Assembly (NCBI GenBank): GCA_937995655.1
Contig: CALKJI010000006.1
Span: 166,229-230,228, forward strand
Source of the DNA: an uncultured Pseudothermotoga sp.
GTDB taxonomy: Bacteria > Thermotogota > Thermotogae > Thermotogales > DSM-5069
Length of the DNA: 64,000 nucleotides
Direction: 5' to 3'
The notes beneath the pieces were generated by a model. That model was not told the DNA's origin and did no database searches. It saw only the letters and a program-made list of their open reading frames with translations. The translations under genes and the position numbers were made by a program. Numbering within the stretch: the stretch's first letter is position 1; each line of letters opens with the position of its first letter. This document shows positions 53,037 to 62,066 of the stretch, piece after piece.

Positions 53037-55406
53037 GTGCTCGTACCTTTAGAATGGCTCAGAGAATATGTTCAAACCGACTGGACGGAGGAAGAAATAG
53101 CGAACAGATTGACCATGGCGGGGATTAGTGTAAAGAACATAGTTGTCCCGGCTATAAAAGGGAAGGTCGTCTGTGCGATTGTAAAAAAGGTGCAACCCCA
53201 TCCCAATTCTGAAAAATTGCATGTCTTAGAAGTATTCGACGGAGCTAACACCTATAGGACCGTCACCTCTGATTTGACGGTGGGAGAAAATTCAAGAGTG
53301 GCTATCGCCATGCCCGGTACTGTTCTTTCCAATGGTTCTATTGTGGAGCCGGCTTCAATAAAAGGTATCCTTTCTGAAGTTGTTATGTGTTCTTTAGAAG
53401 AACTTGGATTAGAAACAAAATCTGAATATGTCTATCAAATAGAAGAAGAAATTCCAATTGGTACTGATCTAATAAGATATTGGAAGATAGATGACAGGGT
53501 TTTGGAAGTAGAGATCACTCCAAACAGACCCGATTGTCTTGGCATCATTGGTATTGCCCGTGAACTTGCGGCTCTGTGTGGAGCACCGTTGCAGATGCCA
53601 GAGATAGATTTCGAGCAAAGGAACGAGGATGTTAACGATTTTCTGAAGGTTTCTGTTGAAGATCTCGATGGTTGTCCAAGGTATTGTGCTGGATACATGG
53701 AGTCTGTGAAGATCAATCATAGCCCCATCTGGTTGCGTAGAAGATTGATGAATGCAGGAATCAGACCCATAAACAATGTGGTTGATATATCAAACTATGT
53801 GATGCTGGAGACCGGTCATCCTGTTCATATCTTTGACTATTCACAGATCACAGACGGACACATTATCGTCAGAAAGGCGCAAGAAGGTGAACAAGTGACA
53901 CTGTTAGACGAAAAACAATACACTCTGAAAGGCATAGAAACACTTATCGCAGATAGGAAAAAAATCATTGCAATAGGTGGGATCATGGGAGCCATGAACA
54001 GTGGTGTCACGGATTGTACTGAAAAAATAGCTCTTGAAGTTGCATATTTCAACCCAGTGAGAATCAGAAAGAGTTCAAAATCTTTGAACATAAAATCAGA
54101 TGCTTCTTATCGCTTTGAAAGAGGCGTTGATCCAAACGATGCGATCTTTGTTATGAAAAGACTGATGCACTTCGTTGAGAAAATCGCTCACGGGAAAGCC
54201 ACGAAGGGTTTTGTCGACATCTATCCTCAGCGAATATCACCTAAGCAAGTCTTCCTTAGAAGATCAAGACTTCACGCAGTTCTTGGTACAACTGTGCAAG
54301 ATCAGAGGGTAAAAGAAATCTTGGAATCTCTTGAAATGAATGTCCATATTACGAAAGATGGTTGGAAGACTCAGATTCCAACTTTCAGAAATGATATATC
54401 GATCGAAGAAGACATAATCGAAGAAGTCGGAAGGATTTATGGGTATGAGAAAATAGATCCGCAAGCACCCAAGATCACAGCATCTGGCAAAGGATGGAGC
54501 GATTTGAGTCTCTTCAGAAAAACGATCCGGCAGATTCTCATTGGTAGTGGTTTTGATGAGACCGTTAATCTTTCCTTTGCTTCTTCTTCAGTCGTTAAGG
54601 ACCTAATGAATATTGATTCGCTCAAGTTGAAAAATCCAATGACCGAGGATATGGATTGTCTAAGACCATCACTGATCTTTGGTTTGATAGATGCTCTGTC
54701 CTATAACGTCAAGCGGCAGATCAAAGATGTGAAAATCTTTGAGATAGCAAAAACTTATAGTTTGAACAACGGCGTGCCTGTTGAACGAGAAAAAATCGGC
54801 ATCGTTATGATGGGACAGCTGAATGAAGAAGATTACACAGATAATCGTTCAGCATCCTTACTGAATATGAAAGGTGTTCTTGATGAACTCTCCAGCCATC
54901 TCTCTGTAGATTTACAAGTTGTACCCGAGCAGATTGACTGGCTTACCGCTGGCAGATCGGGAAAGATACTTCTGGAAGGTGAAGAGATAGGAGTAATAGG
55001 GATGTTGAACAGCAAGTTCAACCAGGTTTATGACATAAAGGGTGAAATATACTACATGGAGTTAGATCTTGAGAGGATCTTTGAAAAGAGCAAGATCTGT
55101 AGACAACCAAAGGAAATTCCCAGCTTTCCAGCGGTTAGAAGAGATATTTCTATCCTGATACCCGTTGGTTTTGCTTCGGGGCAGATACTTTCATTCTTTG
55201 CCAGATCGAGTGAATATGTTGAGAAGGTTGGGGTGAGCGATGTATACAAAGGCAAAGACCTACCTGAGGGCGTAGTGAGTGTCACATTTTACGTCATTTA
55301 CAGAGCTTTTGATCGATCTCTGACCGATGAAGAGATAAATACCATCTTTGAAAAGACCGTTAGAGATATAGAGGACACCTTCGGTGTGAAAAGGAGATTT
55401 GCGTGA
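53037..55406 (+). CDS. pheT: Phenylalanyl-tRNA synthetase beta subunit
   Basis: 789 residues, GTG start, SD GGAGGG, 14 nt after pheS. Domains: tRNA-binding OB-like region (about 40-150, IKGKVVCAIVKKVQPHPNSE, then KLHVLEVF), B3/B4 domain (DRVLEVEITPNRPDCLGIIG), B5 helix-turn (YRFERGVDPNDAIFVMKRLM), central DIIEEVGRIYGYEKI, catalytic-like core and C-terminal anticodon domain (FPAVRRDISILIP, FEKTVRDIEDTFGV). Full-length. Confidence 0.97.
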   Translation: MLVPLEWLREYVQTDWTEEEIANRLTMAGISVKNIVVPAIKGKVVCAIVKKVQPHPNSEKLHVLEVFDGANTYRTVTSDLTVGENSRVAIAMPGTVLSNGSIVEPASIKGILSEVVMCSLEELGLETKSEYVYQIEEEIPIGTDLIRYWKIDDRVLEVEITPNRPDCLGIIGIARELAALCGAPLQMPEIDFEQRNEDVNDFLKVSVEDLDGCPRYCAGYMESVKINHSPIWLRRRLMNAGIRPINNVVDISNYVMLETGHPVHIFDYSQITDGHIIVRKAQEGEQVTLLDEKQYTLKGIETLIADRKKIIAIGGIMGAMNSGVTDCTEKIALEVAYFNPVRIRKSSKSLNIKSDASYRFERGVDPNDAIFVMKRLMHFVEKIAHGKATKGFVDIYPQRISPKQVFLRRSRLHAVLGTTVQDQRVKEILESLEMNVHITKDGWKTQIPTFRNDISIEEDIIEEVGRIYGYEKIDPQAPKITASGKGWSDLSLFRKTIRQILIGSGFDETVNLSFASSSVVKDLMNIDSLKLKNPMTEDMDCLRPSLIFGLIDALSYNVKRQIKDVKIFEIAKTYSLNNGVPVEREKIGIVMMGQLNEEDYTDNRSASLLNMKGVLDELSSHLSVDLQVVPEQIDWLTAGRSGKILLEGEEIGVIGMLNSKFNQVYDIKGEIYYMELDLERIFEKSKICRQPKEIPSFPAVRRDISILIPVGFASGQILSFFARSSEYVEKVGVSDVYKGKDLPEGVVSVTFYVIYRAFDRSLTDEEINTIFEKTVRDIEDTFGVKRRFA

Positions 55407-56326
55407 AGACGTGAAGATTTACGAATATGATAAGAGCTTACCTCTGAATGTTGAACAGAAAGAGTTTGAAGATTTTTCCTTGATAAGTTTCGATAATGTC
55501 TATGAACCACAGATACCAGAATCTAAGAGGGTCTACGTTTATCATTTTAAACCAAAGAATTCTTGGACAAAGTTGATCTTCCTCCATGGCATTGGCAACG
55601 GAAACATACCATACCTACTTTGGTTTGGAGAGTATTTTAAAGAGCATGGTCTAGAGACCTTTTTCACGATTCTTCCCTATCATGAGAAAAGATCCAAACC
55701 CCAATGGTACGCTGGAGCCTTTCTTCTCTCCCTTGCCTCTTCACTGTTCAAAGGTTTTTCACAAAGCTGTAAAAGATGTGAGAAGAACGATTGACTATAT
55801 TGCAGAGTTTCCAAGCCTACCGGTCTCGATAATGAGTTACAGTTTCGGTGGCATGATTGCCACCATGTGTCTTGCCTTAGACAAGAGGTTGAAAGGCAGT
55901 GTGCTTGCTTTTTCTGGAGCCGACTACAGATGGATAAATTGGTACTCACCTTACACAGAACAGCTCAGGGAAAACTATGCCAAATATAGCAACGAATATA
56001 ACTGCGTCGATGAGTTGAGCTGTATCAAAAATAGATCTCGGGACATGCAAAGAATAGGAGTGTTGAAGGAAATAGACGATATATTTTCACTTTTTCCTGC
56101 CTGTTTCCACTATGATCCACTGAGTTATGCACAGTTTGTGGATCAACCTGTACTCTTCTTTCAGGGGCTCTTTGATAAAGTTATACCCTTCATAAGTTCA
56201 CAGTCACTCTTTGAAAAATTACCAAAGGCTAAGAAGTTAATTGTTCCATCTGGACACAAATCATCTTACATATTCAAAAAGACCATAGCACAAAAGGTGC
56301 TGAAGTTTCTAAAGGAGATTCTTTAG
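55399..56326 (+). pseudogene. Alpha/beta-hydrolase gene with a frameshift
   Basis: Two overlapping reading frames join into one hydrolase. The first (TTG 55399 or GTG 55411 to about 55720) carries LIFLHGIGNGNIPYLLWFGE and LPYHEKRSKPQWYAGAF. The second (about 55725-56326) carries FHKAVKDVRRTIDYIAEF, the nucleophile elbow MSYSFGGMIATM (Ser) and ADYRWINWYSPYTEQL, with an Asp-His end (FDKVIPF, PSGHKSSY). The switch needs removal of one base within 55715-55745, for example in TTTCTTCTCTCCC. A truncating natural mutation, a programmed shift or a sequencing error would all look like this. Without the shift the hydrolase would be intact (about 305 residues). It follows pheT with overlap. Confidence 0.72.
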
Positions 56327-56385
56327 CCACACCTCGTCGATCGATTGGTCAATACTACTTTCCTGTTAGAATAGCCTCCACTCTG

Positions 56386-56414
56386 TTGACTCACGGTTGG
56401 TTTTGTTGTATAAT
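56386..56414 (+). promoter_or_regulatory. Strong sigma-A promoter of the TRAP operon
   Basis: TTGACT (56386-56391), a 17-bp spacer and perfect TATAAT (56409-56414), about 65 bp upstream of the TRAP binding-protein ATG. Followed by a T-run and an A/T-rich initially transcribed region with a small palindrome. Confidence 0.85.
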
Positions 56415-56435
56415 TTTTTTTCAGATAGCACTTAA

Positions 56436-56448
56436 TACTATAATAGTA
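56436..56448. promoter_or_regulatory. Candidate operator of the TRAP operon
   Basis: TACTAT-A-ATAGTA, a 13-bp inverted repeat about 20 bp downstream of the -10 element. The RpiR-type protein encoded at 60208-61050 is the natural candidate, but the related site near 60126 has different arms, so this remains a guess. Confidence 0.4.
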
Positions 56449-56479
56449 ATATAATTTTTTCACAGGGGGTGAACTCATC

Positions 56480-57502
56480 ATGGGTAAAGGTAGATTCACG
56501 GTAATATTCTTGGCAGTTTTGTGCGTTGTCGCCTCATCGCTTTTAGCAGCTCCAAAGTATGTTCTGAGGTTTAACCACGTTCTTGCTCCCACCGAACCAT
56601 ACCACGAAGGGTTCCTCAAATGGGCTAAAGCTGTAGAAGAAAGGACAAATGGAGAGGTCAAAATTGAGGTTTATCACAGTGCACAGTTGGGTGTTGAAGA
56701 AGACATTCTCGAACAAATCAGAGCAGGTGCAAACATCGGTCAGAACACAGATTCCGCCAGAATGGGAATGTATGTTGCGCCTATCGCTGTTATGAATGCG
56801 CCATATTTTGTGAATTACTTAGGTGCAACAACACCCGAGCAAGCTCTGGACATTCTTACAAAACTAAAACAGACACCAACGATGCAAAAGTGGTTGAAAG
56901 AACTAGAAGAAAAGTACGGCTTTAAGGTACTTTCTTACATGTGGATTCAGGGATACAGACATTTCTTCACTAACAAACCAATTCGAAAACCAGAAGATCT
57001 TAAAGGACTCAGGATTAGGACGCCGGGCACACCCATTTGGCAGGAATCTGTTCGTGCACTTGGTGCACAACCTGTGGCCATGAACTTTGGAGAGATCTAC
57101 ACCGGTATCCAAACCAAGGCAGTCGACGGCGCTGAATTGGTCTACGCAAACATATACGGTGGAAAACTCTATGAGGTCCTCAAGTATGCTTCTGAAACAG
57201 GACACATTCTATTGATTAATTTCGAAGTTGTCAGCACAAAATGGTTCAACAGTCTACCACCAGAATACCAGAAGATACTCATAGAAGAGTGCGACAAAGC
57301 TGGCATTGAAACCTCTTTGAAGATCATGAAGGAGTTGAATGAGAAATTCAAACAAGAAGTGGTGAGCAAAGGTATGCAAGTTATTACAGATCCGGATATA
57401 GATGCATTCATGAAAGCAGGAGAAAAGGCTTATGAAGTTCTCAAACTTGTTGATGCAAGAAACCAGCTTGTTCAGGAACTGAAAGCGTTGGAAGGAAAAT
57501 GA
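56480..57502 (+). CDS. dctP: TRAP transporter substrate-binding protein DctP
   Basis: 340 residues with a signal peptide (VIFLAVLCVVASSLLA, cleaved near residue 24). DctP pattern: LRFNHVLAPTEPYHEGFLKW, RTNGEVKIEVYHSAQLG, then EEDILEQIRAG, LKGLRIRTPGTPIWQES with the conserved Arg that binds the substrate carboxylate, and GEIYTGIQTKAVDGAE. Captures an organic or sugar acid outside the membrane for the DctQM symporter. SD GGGGGTGA; a terminator-like hairpin follows. Confidence 0.95.
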   Translation: MGKGRFTVIFLAVLCVVASSLLAAPKYVLRFNHVLAPTEPYHEGFLKWAKAVEERTNGEVKIEVYHSAQLGVEEDILEQIRAGANIGQNTDSARMGMYVAPIAVMNAPYFVNYLGATTPEQALDILTKLKQTPTMQKWLKELEEKYGFKVLSYMWIQGYRHFFTNKPIRKPEDLKGLRIRTPGTPIWQESVRALGAQPVAMNFGEIYTGIQTKAVDGAELVYANIYGGKLYEVLKYASETGHILLINFEVVSTKWFNSLPPEYQKILIEECDKAGIETSLKIMKELNEKFKQEVVSKGMQVITDPDIDAFMKAGEKAYEVLKLVDARNQLVQELKALEGK

Positions 57503-57517
57503 CGATTTTATGATTTT

Positions 57518-57545
57518 AAGCCCAACTCCAATGGGAGTTGGGCTT
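57518..57545 (+). terminator. Intercistronic hairpin/partial terminator after dctP
   Basis: Perfect 12-bp stem AAGCCCAACTCC / GGAGTTGGGCTT with loop AATG, followed by a short T-run (CTTTTG). It sits 15 nt after the dctP stop and 30 nt before the dctQ start. The short U-tract suggests partial termination, giving more DctP than membrane subunits. Confidence 0.75.
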
Positions 57546-57575
57546 TTGACCTATCTTTTTATAGGGGTGATACCG

Positions 57576-58070
57576 ATGAAAAAACTTGACCAATATCTTC
57601 TAATTTTTGAAAAAACAACCGCGAAAGTTCTCATAGTTGCAATGGTCGTTCTGATTTTTACGTCGGGCATATCAAGATTTTTCAGACACCCTATGAATTG
57701 GGCTGTCGATATGAGTACCTTTATGTTTGGTTGGGCTTGTTTCTTTGCAGTTGATATTGCTTGGAGAAACAACAAGATGATGTCTGTTGATCTTTTGGTC
57801 AAAAGATTTCCACCCAAGGTCCAGAAGATCATTAGGTTCATAAATTATCTCATAATTTCCGCTTTCTTGGTATATTTGATAATCTGGGGGTTTCGACTGA
57901 CCTATACAACGAGGTTCAGAACATTCGCTGGTATACCGAATTTCAGCTACTCATGGGTGAATGTGAGTGTGCCAATCGGTGCAATTCTCATGCTTAGAAC
58001 AACCATCGTAAAGATAGTATCGGAGTTCACAAAGTCTCGCAATGATGTCCAATTGAAGGAGGCAGAATAA
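57576..58070 (+). CDS. dctQ: TRAP transporter small permease DctQ
   Basis: 164 residues from the ATG at 57576 (AGGGGTGA upstream); a longer in-frame reading would run through the hairpin. Four predicted helices, with the DctQ motif FSRFFRHPMNWAVDM-like segment (ISRFFRHPMNWAVDMSTFMF) and WACFFAVDIAWRNNKMMSVD. Pairs with DctM in the membrane. Confidence 0.92.
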   Translation: MKKLDQYLLIFEKTTAKVLIVAMVVLIFTSGISRFFRHPMNWAVDMSTFMFGWACFFAVDIAWRNNKMMSVDLLVKRFPPKVQKIIRFINYLIISAFLVYLIIWGFRLTYTTRFRTFAGIPNFSYSWVNVSVPIGAILMLRTTIVKIVSEFTKSRNDVQLKEAE

Positions 58071-58071
58071 A

Positions 58072-59355
58072 ATGACTCTTGTTCTCATAATATTTGCAGT
58101 TTTCTTGTTAATGGGTATGCCCGTTGCCTTCGCTATAGGAATAAGTGGTTTTGTATGGTTCTTGCAACATCCTTACCTACCAATCACTATACCTATACAG
58201 GTTAGTCTCTCGCAGGTATTGAATTTCACGTTACTCGCAATACCGCTTTTCATATTGGCCGGTAATATCATGAATCATGCGGGTGTTACCAGCAGATTGA
58301 TGAGTTTTGCATCGTCTTTAATAGGTCACAAAAGAGGTGGTCTTGGCCAAGTTTCAGCTATTTTATCGACATTGATGGGAGGGGTTTCCGGTTCAAGTAT
58401 CGCAGATGCAGCTATGGAAACACGAATGCTTGGACCAGAAATGCTCAAAAGAGGGTATCCCAAAGGTTTTGCCGTCGCTACGAATGTGTGGACATCCCTG
58501 ATTACGCCAATAATACCGCCTGGAATAGCCTTCATCATATATGGTACGATCGGACAAGTCTCCATAGGTAGACTTTTTGCCGCAGGTATTGTTCCTGGAC
58601 TTCTCTTGATGGTTGCTTACATGTTTGCGATAGCGATAAGTGCGAAAAACCTTGGTCTCAAACCAGAAAAGGAAAAACATAGCCCGGCGTCGGAAGTAAT
58701 AAAGGCACTTGGTAGTAGCATCTGGGCGGTGATCTTTCCTGTTCTATTGTTATTGGGTTTGAGAACTGGTATATTCACGCCATCTGAAGTGGGTTCATTT
58801 GCCGTTATCTATGGTCTTGTACTTGGATTTTTTGTACATAGGGAGATGAGTATCAAATCATTTTTCATGCAAACACTCGATGATTCTCTGAGTGATGTAG
58901 GAAGTGTGATGTACATAATTGCTATGTCTCAGATCTTTGGTTACGGATTGGTTTGGGAAAAAACTCCTGAAAAACTTGCAGAATTTTTGCTGAATATCAC
59001 TACCAATCCATATTTGTTAATGCTCATGATAGTTTTATTCTTGGTATTTGCTGGTCTATTCATCGATGCCACAGCATTGATCTTGATGCTTACGTCTGTT
59101 TTATTACCCGTCGCACGAAAGGTAGGATTAGACCCAGTACACTTTGGCTTGGTTTTCATAGTTGCGGCAGCTATGGGAAATCAAACACCACCTGTCGGTG
59201 CTTCGATGTATGCGGGATGTTCAATTCTTGGTGCTTCTGTAGAGGAATACACGAAGGCATCTTTACCATTTTTTGTGGCTACAGTTGCTGTGATCATTGT
59301 GATAATGGTTTTCCCACAACTTGTTTTGTTCTTGCCAAATCTTTTGTTCAAATAA
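58072..59355 (+). CDS. dctM: TRAP transporter large permease DctM
   Basis: 427 residues, about 12 helices. DctM signatures: MGMPVAFAIGISGFVWFLQ, LAIPLFILAGNIMNHAGVTS, GGVSGSSIADAAMETRMLG, TNVWTSLITPIIPPGIAFII, and LGLVFIVAAAMGNQTPPVGA-type end (FGLVFIVAAAMGNQTPPVG). Couples Na+ or H+ entry to solute import. 1 nt after dctQ. Confidence 0.95.
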   Translation: MTLVLIIFAVFLLMGMPVAFAIGISGFVWFLQHPYLPITIPIQVSLSQVLNFTLLAIPLFILAGNIMNHAGVTSRLMSFASSLIGHKRGGLGQVSAILSTLMGGVSGSSIADAAMETRMLGPEMLKRGYPKGFAVATNVWTSLITPIIPPGIAFIIYGTIGQVSIGRLFAAGIVPGLLLMVAYMFAIAISAKNLGLKPEKEKHSPASEVIKALGSSIWAVIFPVLLLLGLRTGIFTPSEVGSFAVIYGLVLGFFVHREMSIKSFFMQTLDDSLSDVGSVMYIIAMSQIFGYGLVWEKTPEKLAEFLLNITTNPYLLMLMIVLFLVFAGLFIDATALILMLTSVLLPVARKVGLDPVHFGLVFIVAAAMGNQTPPVGASMYAGCSILGASVEEYTKASLPFFVATVAVIIVIMVFPQLVLFLPNLLFK

Positions 59356-59369
59356 AGGAGGTTTTTTAG

Positions 59370-60125
59370 ATGAACTTTACAGGTAAAGTCGTTTTGATAA
59401 CAGGTGCTGGTTCCGGAATAGGGCGCAAAGCTGCTCTGATGTTTTCTGAAAGAGGTGCCAGAGTGGCGGTGAATGATATATGCGAACAAAGGGGAACGGA
59501 AACAGTTCAGATGATAAAACAAGCAGGTAGGGAAGCTGTCTTTGTTGGTGGAGATGTTGCAAAGGACGCGGAAAGGATAGTGAAGAAAACCGTTGAGGTG
59601 TTCGGAAGGATAGATATATTGGTTAACAATGCTGGAATAGTTCCATATGGAAATATAGAAGAGACTTCAGAAGAAGATTTCGCAAAGACAGTTGAAATAA
59701 ACGTTAAGGGGCCATTTTTACTATCCAAGTACGCCATTGAAGAAATGAAAAAACAGAAATCTGGTGTCATTGTAAATATCGCTTCAGAGGCAGGACAGAT
59801 CGGTATTCCAAGAAGATGTGTGTACAGCCTTTCAAAGGCTGCTTTGCTCGGATTAACAAGATCTTTAGCCGTTGATTATGTAGACTATGGCATAAGGGTC
59901 AATGCAATTTGTCCTGGAACAACATATTCGCAAGGATTGGCAGAGAGAGTCAAAGCATCCACAGATCCAGAAGAGACTATGAGAAGAATGATTTCAAGAA
60001 TTCCTATGAAAAGACTGGGAAGGGAAGAGGAAATAGCCTTTGCAATACTCTTTGCAGCCTCCGATGAGGCGTCTTTCATGACAGGTAGTTTTATAAACAT
60101 CGATGGAGGATCGACGATGATTTAG
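59370..60125 (+). CDS. Short-chain dehydrogenase/reductase
   Basis: 251 residues, classical SDR. Cofactor motif TGAGSGIG (11-18), NNAG (86-89), catalytic Ser139, Tyr152 and Lys156 (YSLSK). The residues after the second strand (VNDICEQRG) give Asp at the adenosine-ribose site, favouring NAD(H). Could act as a 5-keto-gluconate/gluconate 5-dehydrogenase-like or 3-oxoacyl-type reductase; its place after the TRAP genes and before the hydroxyacid dehydrogenase and sugar-acid kinase favours a sugar-acid substrate (inference). Confidence 0.92.
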   Translation: MNFTGKVVLITGAGSGIGRKAALMFSERGARVAVNDICEQRGTETVQMIKQAGREAVFVGGDVAKDAERIVKKTVEVFGRIDILVNNAGIVPYGNIEETSEEDFAKTVEINVKGPFLLSKYAIEEMKKQKSGVIVNIASEAGQIGIPRRCVYSLSKAALLGLTRSLAVDYVDYGIRVNAICPGTTYSQGLAERVKASTDPEETMRRMISRIPMKRLGREEEIAFAILFAASDEASFMTGSFINIDGGSTMI

Positions 60126-60140
60126 TTTCATATTATGAAA
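60126..60140. promoter_or_regulatory. 15-bp inverted repeat upstream of the RpiR gene
   Basis: TTTCAT-ATT-ATGAAA starts right after the SDR stop codon and lies about 65 bp before the RpiR ATG. It could be an autoregulatory site inside the operon or part of an internal promoter region; no clear -35/-10 pair is visible. Confidence 0.4.
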
Positions 60141-60207
60141 GTAGTTGAAGAAATGCATATGCTTTTGAGATATACTTTTCATCGAACCAACAGTAGGAGG
60201 TGAAGTC

Positions 60208-61050
60208 ATGGACATACTGCAAACACTGAGAGAAATTTATGATTCCCTAACAGATGCAGAGCGCAGAGTAGCGGATGTGATATTGAAAGATCCGAGAAGA
60301 GTACTGGAATGCTCCATAAGTGATCTGAGTCGACTTGCAAATGTGAAAAGTGAAGCCTCGGTTGTCAAATTTTACAGAAAATTGAATCTGAGTGGGTTTC
60401 AGCAGTTTAAAGTGCTGTTAGCTCAGGATCTTTCAAAAGCACCTATGGAAATTGTGTACGAAGATGTCTCAGAAAAGGATGATCCGAAAACGATTACCCA
60501 AAAGATCTTTAAGGCAACGGTCAAAGCAATATTGGATACACTTGACAGTTTGGATATCAAATCGATCGAAAAGGCAACAGAACTTTTCAAAAAGGCTCAG
60601 AGAGTACTTTTCTTTGGTTTTGCCGCATCTGCAGCCGTTGCCTTTGATGGCTTTCACAAATTCACAAGAATCGGAAAGAACTGTCTTTTTTCCAACGATG
60701 AACACATCATGGCGACAATACTTTCAAACTGTACCCCCAACGATCTGTTGGTGGCAGTCTCCCATTCGGGTGAAACTAAGTCGATGGTTGCGCTTGCAAA
60801 GAAGGCCATCGGATTGGGCATGCCTGTCGTTGCGGTGACTGGAAACAGAAAGTCGAGTTTGGCAAAGGTTTCCACCGTCGTCCTTGCAACGAACACCAGA
60901 GAAACTCGTATCAGAACAGATGCCATGACCTCTCGCATTGTTCAACTTGTTATTCTGGATACTATCTATACAATGCTTGCTGCAAGTGACCCCAAGGCGA
61001 TAGAAAGTCTTAACAGGAGCCGATTGGCAGTTTCAGAACTGAAATATTGA
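60208..61050 (+). CDS. RpiR-family transcriptional regulator (HTH + SIS domain)
   Basis: 280 residues with SD GGAGGTG. N-terminal HTH (LTDAERRVADVILKDPRRVL, SISDLSRLANVKSEASVVKF). SIS domain (RVLFFGFAASAAVAFDGFHK, LLVAVSHSGETKSMVALAKK). Such proteins respond to phosphosugars. About 82 bp separate it from the SDR, the largest gap in the operon. Regulates the TRAP/sugar-acid genes, probably (inference). Confidence 0.94.
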   Translation: MDILQTLREIYDSLTDAERRVADVILKDPRRVLECSISDLSRLANVKSEASVVKFYRKLNLSGFQQFKVLLAQDLSKAPMEIVYEDVSEKDDPKTITQKIFKATVKAILDTLDSLDIKSIEKATELFKKAQRVLFFGFAASAAVAFDGFHKFTRIGKNCLFSNDEHIMATILSNCTPNDLLVAVSHSGETKSMVALAKKAIGLGMPVVAVTGNRKSSLAKVSTVVLATNTRETRIRTDAMTSRIVQLVILDTIYTMLAASDPKAIESLNRSRLAVSELKY

Positions 61051-61073
61051 GTCATTTTTCAGGAGGGGATCCT

Positions 61074-62048
61074 GTGAAGGCAGTATTGATTGTTACACGA
61101 ACCTTTGGTAAATATTCATCAGAGCCCATTGATTTGCTCAAAAGTAATGGATTTCACTTGGAATACAGTGAGACTTTAGATGTTGATCTTTTGAAAGGGT
61201 TTGATGCAATAATCTTGGGGACTGTTAAACTGAGTGGTGATGCAATACAGAGTTCTTCTTTGAAGATCATAGCTCGAAATGGTGTTGGTGTGGATAATGT
61301 TGATCTGAGAGTTGCCACGCAGATGGGAATACCTGTAACGATCACACTCAATGCAAACACAATTTCCGTTGCTGAACTCGCGATAGGTTTAATCTTCCTC
61401 TTATCCAGAAAACTGGTGAATGTTCACAACGATTTGTACCAAAGAAAGAAATTTTCACCATCGATTGGCATAGAACTTTTCAAAAAGACGCTTGGAATAA
61501 TCGGTTTTGGGGCAATAGGCAAAGAAGTAGCAAAACGGGCACTCTGTCTTGGAATGGAAGTCTTGGCTTGCGATCCGTACATCTCAAAAGAAGTGATGGG
61601 TCAATATTCCGTTGAACAAGTTGATTTGGAGAATTTACTGAAAAGGAGTGACTTTGTCTCTTTGCACCTACCGTTGAATCAATCCACAAGAAGACTGATT
61701 GGTGAAAGAGAATTGGCCATGATGAAAAAAACAGCCTTCTTGATCAACACGTCTCGTGGCGGCATAATTGACGAGACGGCTCTTGTGGAAGCACTCAAAA
61801 AGAATCAGATCGCCGGTGCTGCTCTCGACGCCTTTGAATTTGAACCTCTGCCAGAGAACTCCATACTCTACGACTGTCCTAACTTGATCCTTACCCCCCA
61901 TATCGGGGCCCATACTTACGAGGCAATCTACAAAATGAACATGATGGCTGCACAGTCGGTCATAGATTTTTTCAACAAGAGATTGCCAAAGCATATTGCT
62001 AATCCCGAGGTAATTGATAGACTCTTACAACAAGGCTTTTCACAGTAA
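61074..62048 (+). CDS. D-2-hydroxyacid dehydrogenase (2-ketoacid/2-ketogluconate-reductase-like)
   Basis: 324 residues from GTG 61074 with GGAGGGG upstream. NAD(P) motif GFGAIG (144-149); catalytic Arg228 (INTSRGGIIDE), Glu257 (LDAFEFEP) and His276 (LTPHIGAH). Related to but distinct from those at 4699 and 7408. In this operon it could reduce a 2-keto-aldonate before the kinase step (inference). Confidence 0.88.
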   Translation: MKAVLIVTRTFGKYSSEPIDLLKSNGFHLEYSETLDVDLLKGFDAIILGTVKLSGDAIQSSSLKIIARNGVGVDNVDLRVATQMGIPVTITLNANTISVAELAIGLIFLLSRKLVNVHNDLYQRKKFSPSIGIELFKKTLGIIGFGAIGKEVAKRALCLGMEVLACDPYISKEVMGQYSVEQVDLENLLKRSDFVSLHLPLNQSTRRLIGERELAMMKKTAFLINTSRGGIIDETALVEALKKNQIAGAALDAFEFEPLPENSILYDCPNLILTPHIGAHTYEAIYKMNMMAAQSVIDFFNKRLPKHIANPEVIDRLLQQGFSQ

Positions 62049-62066
62049 CGGAGGTGCTTACAAGAT

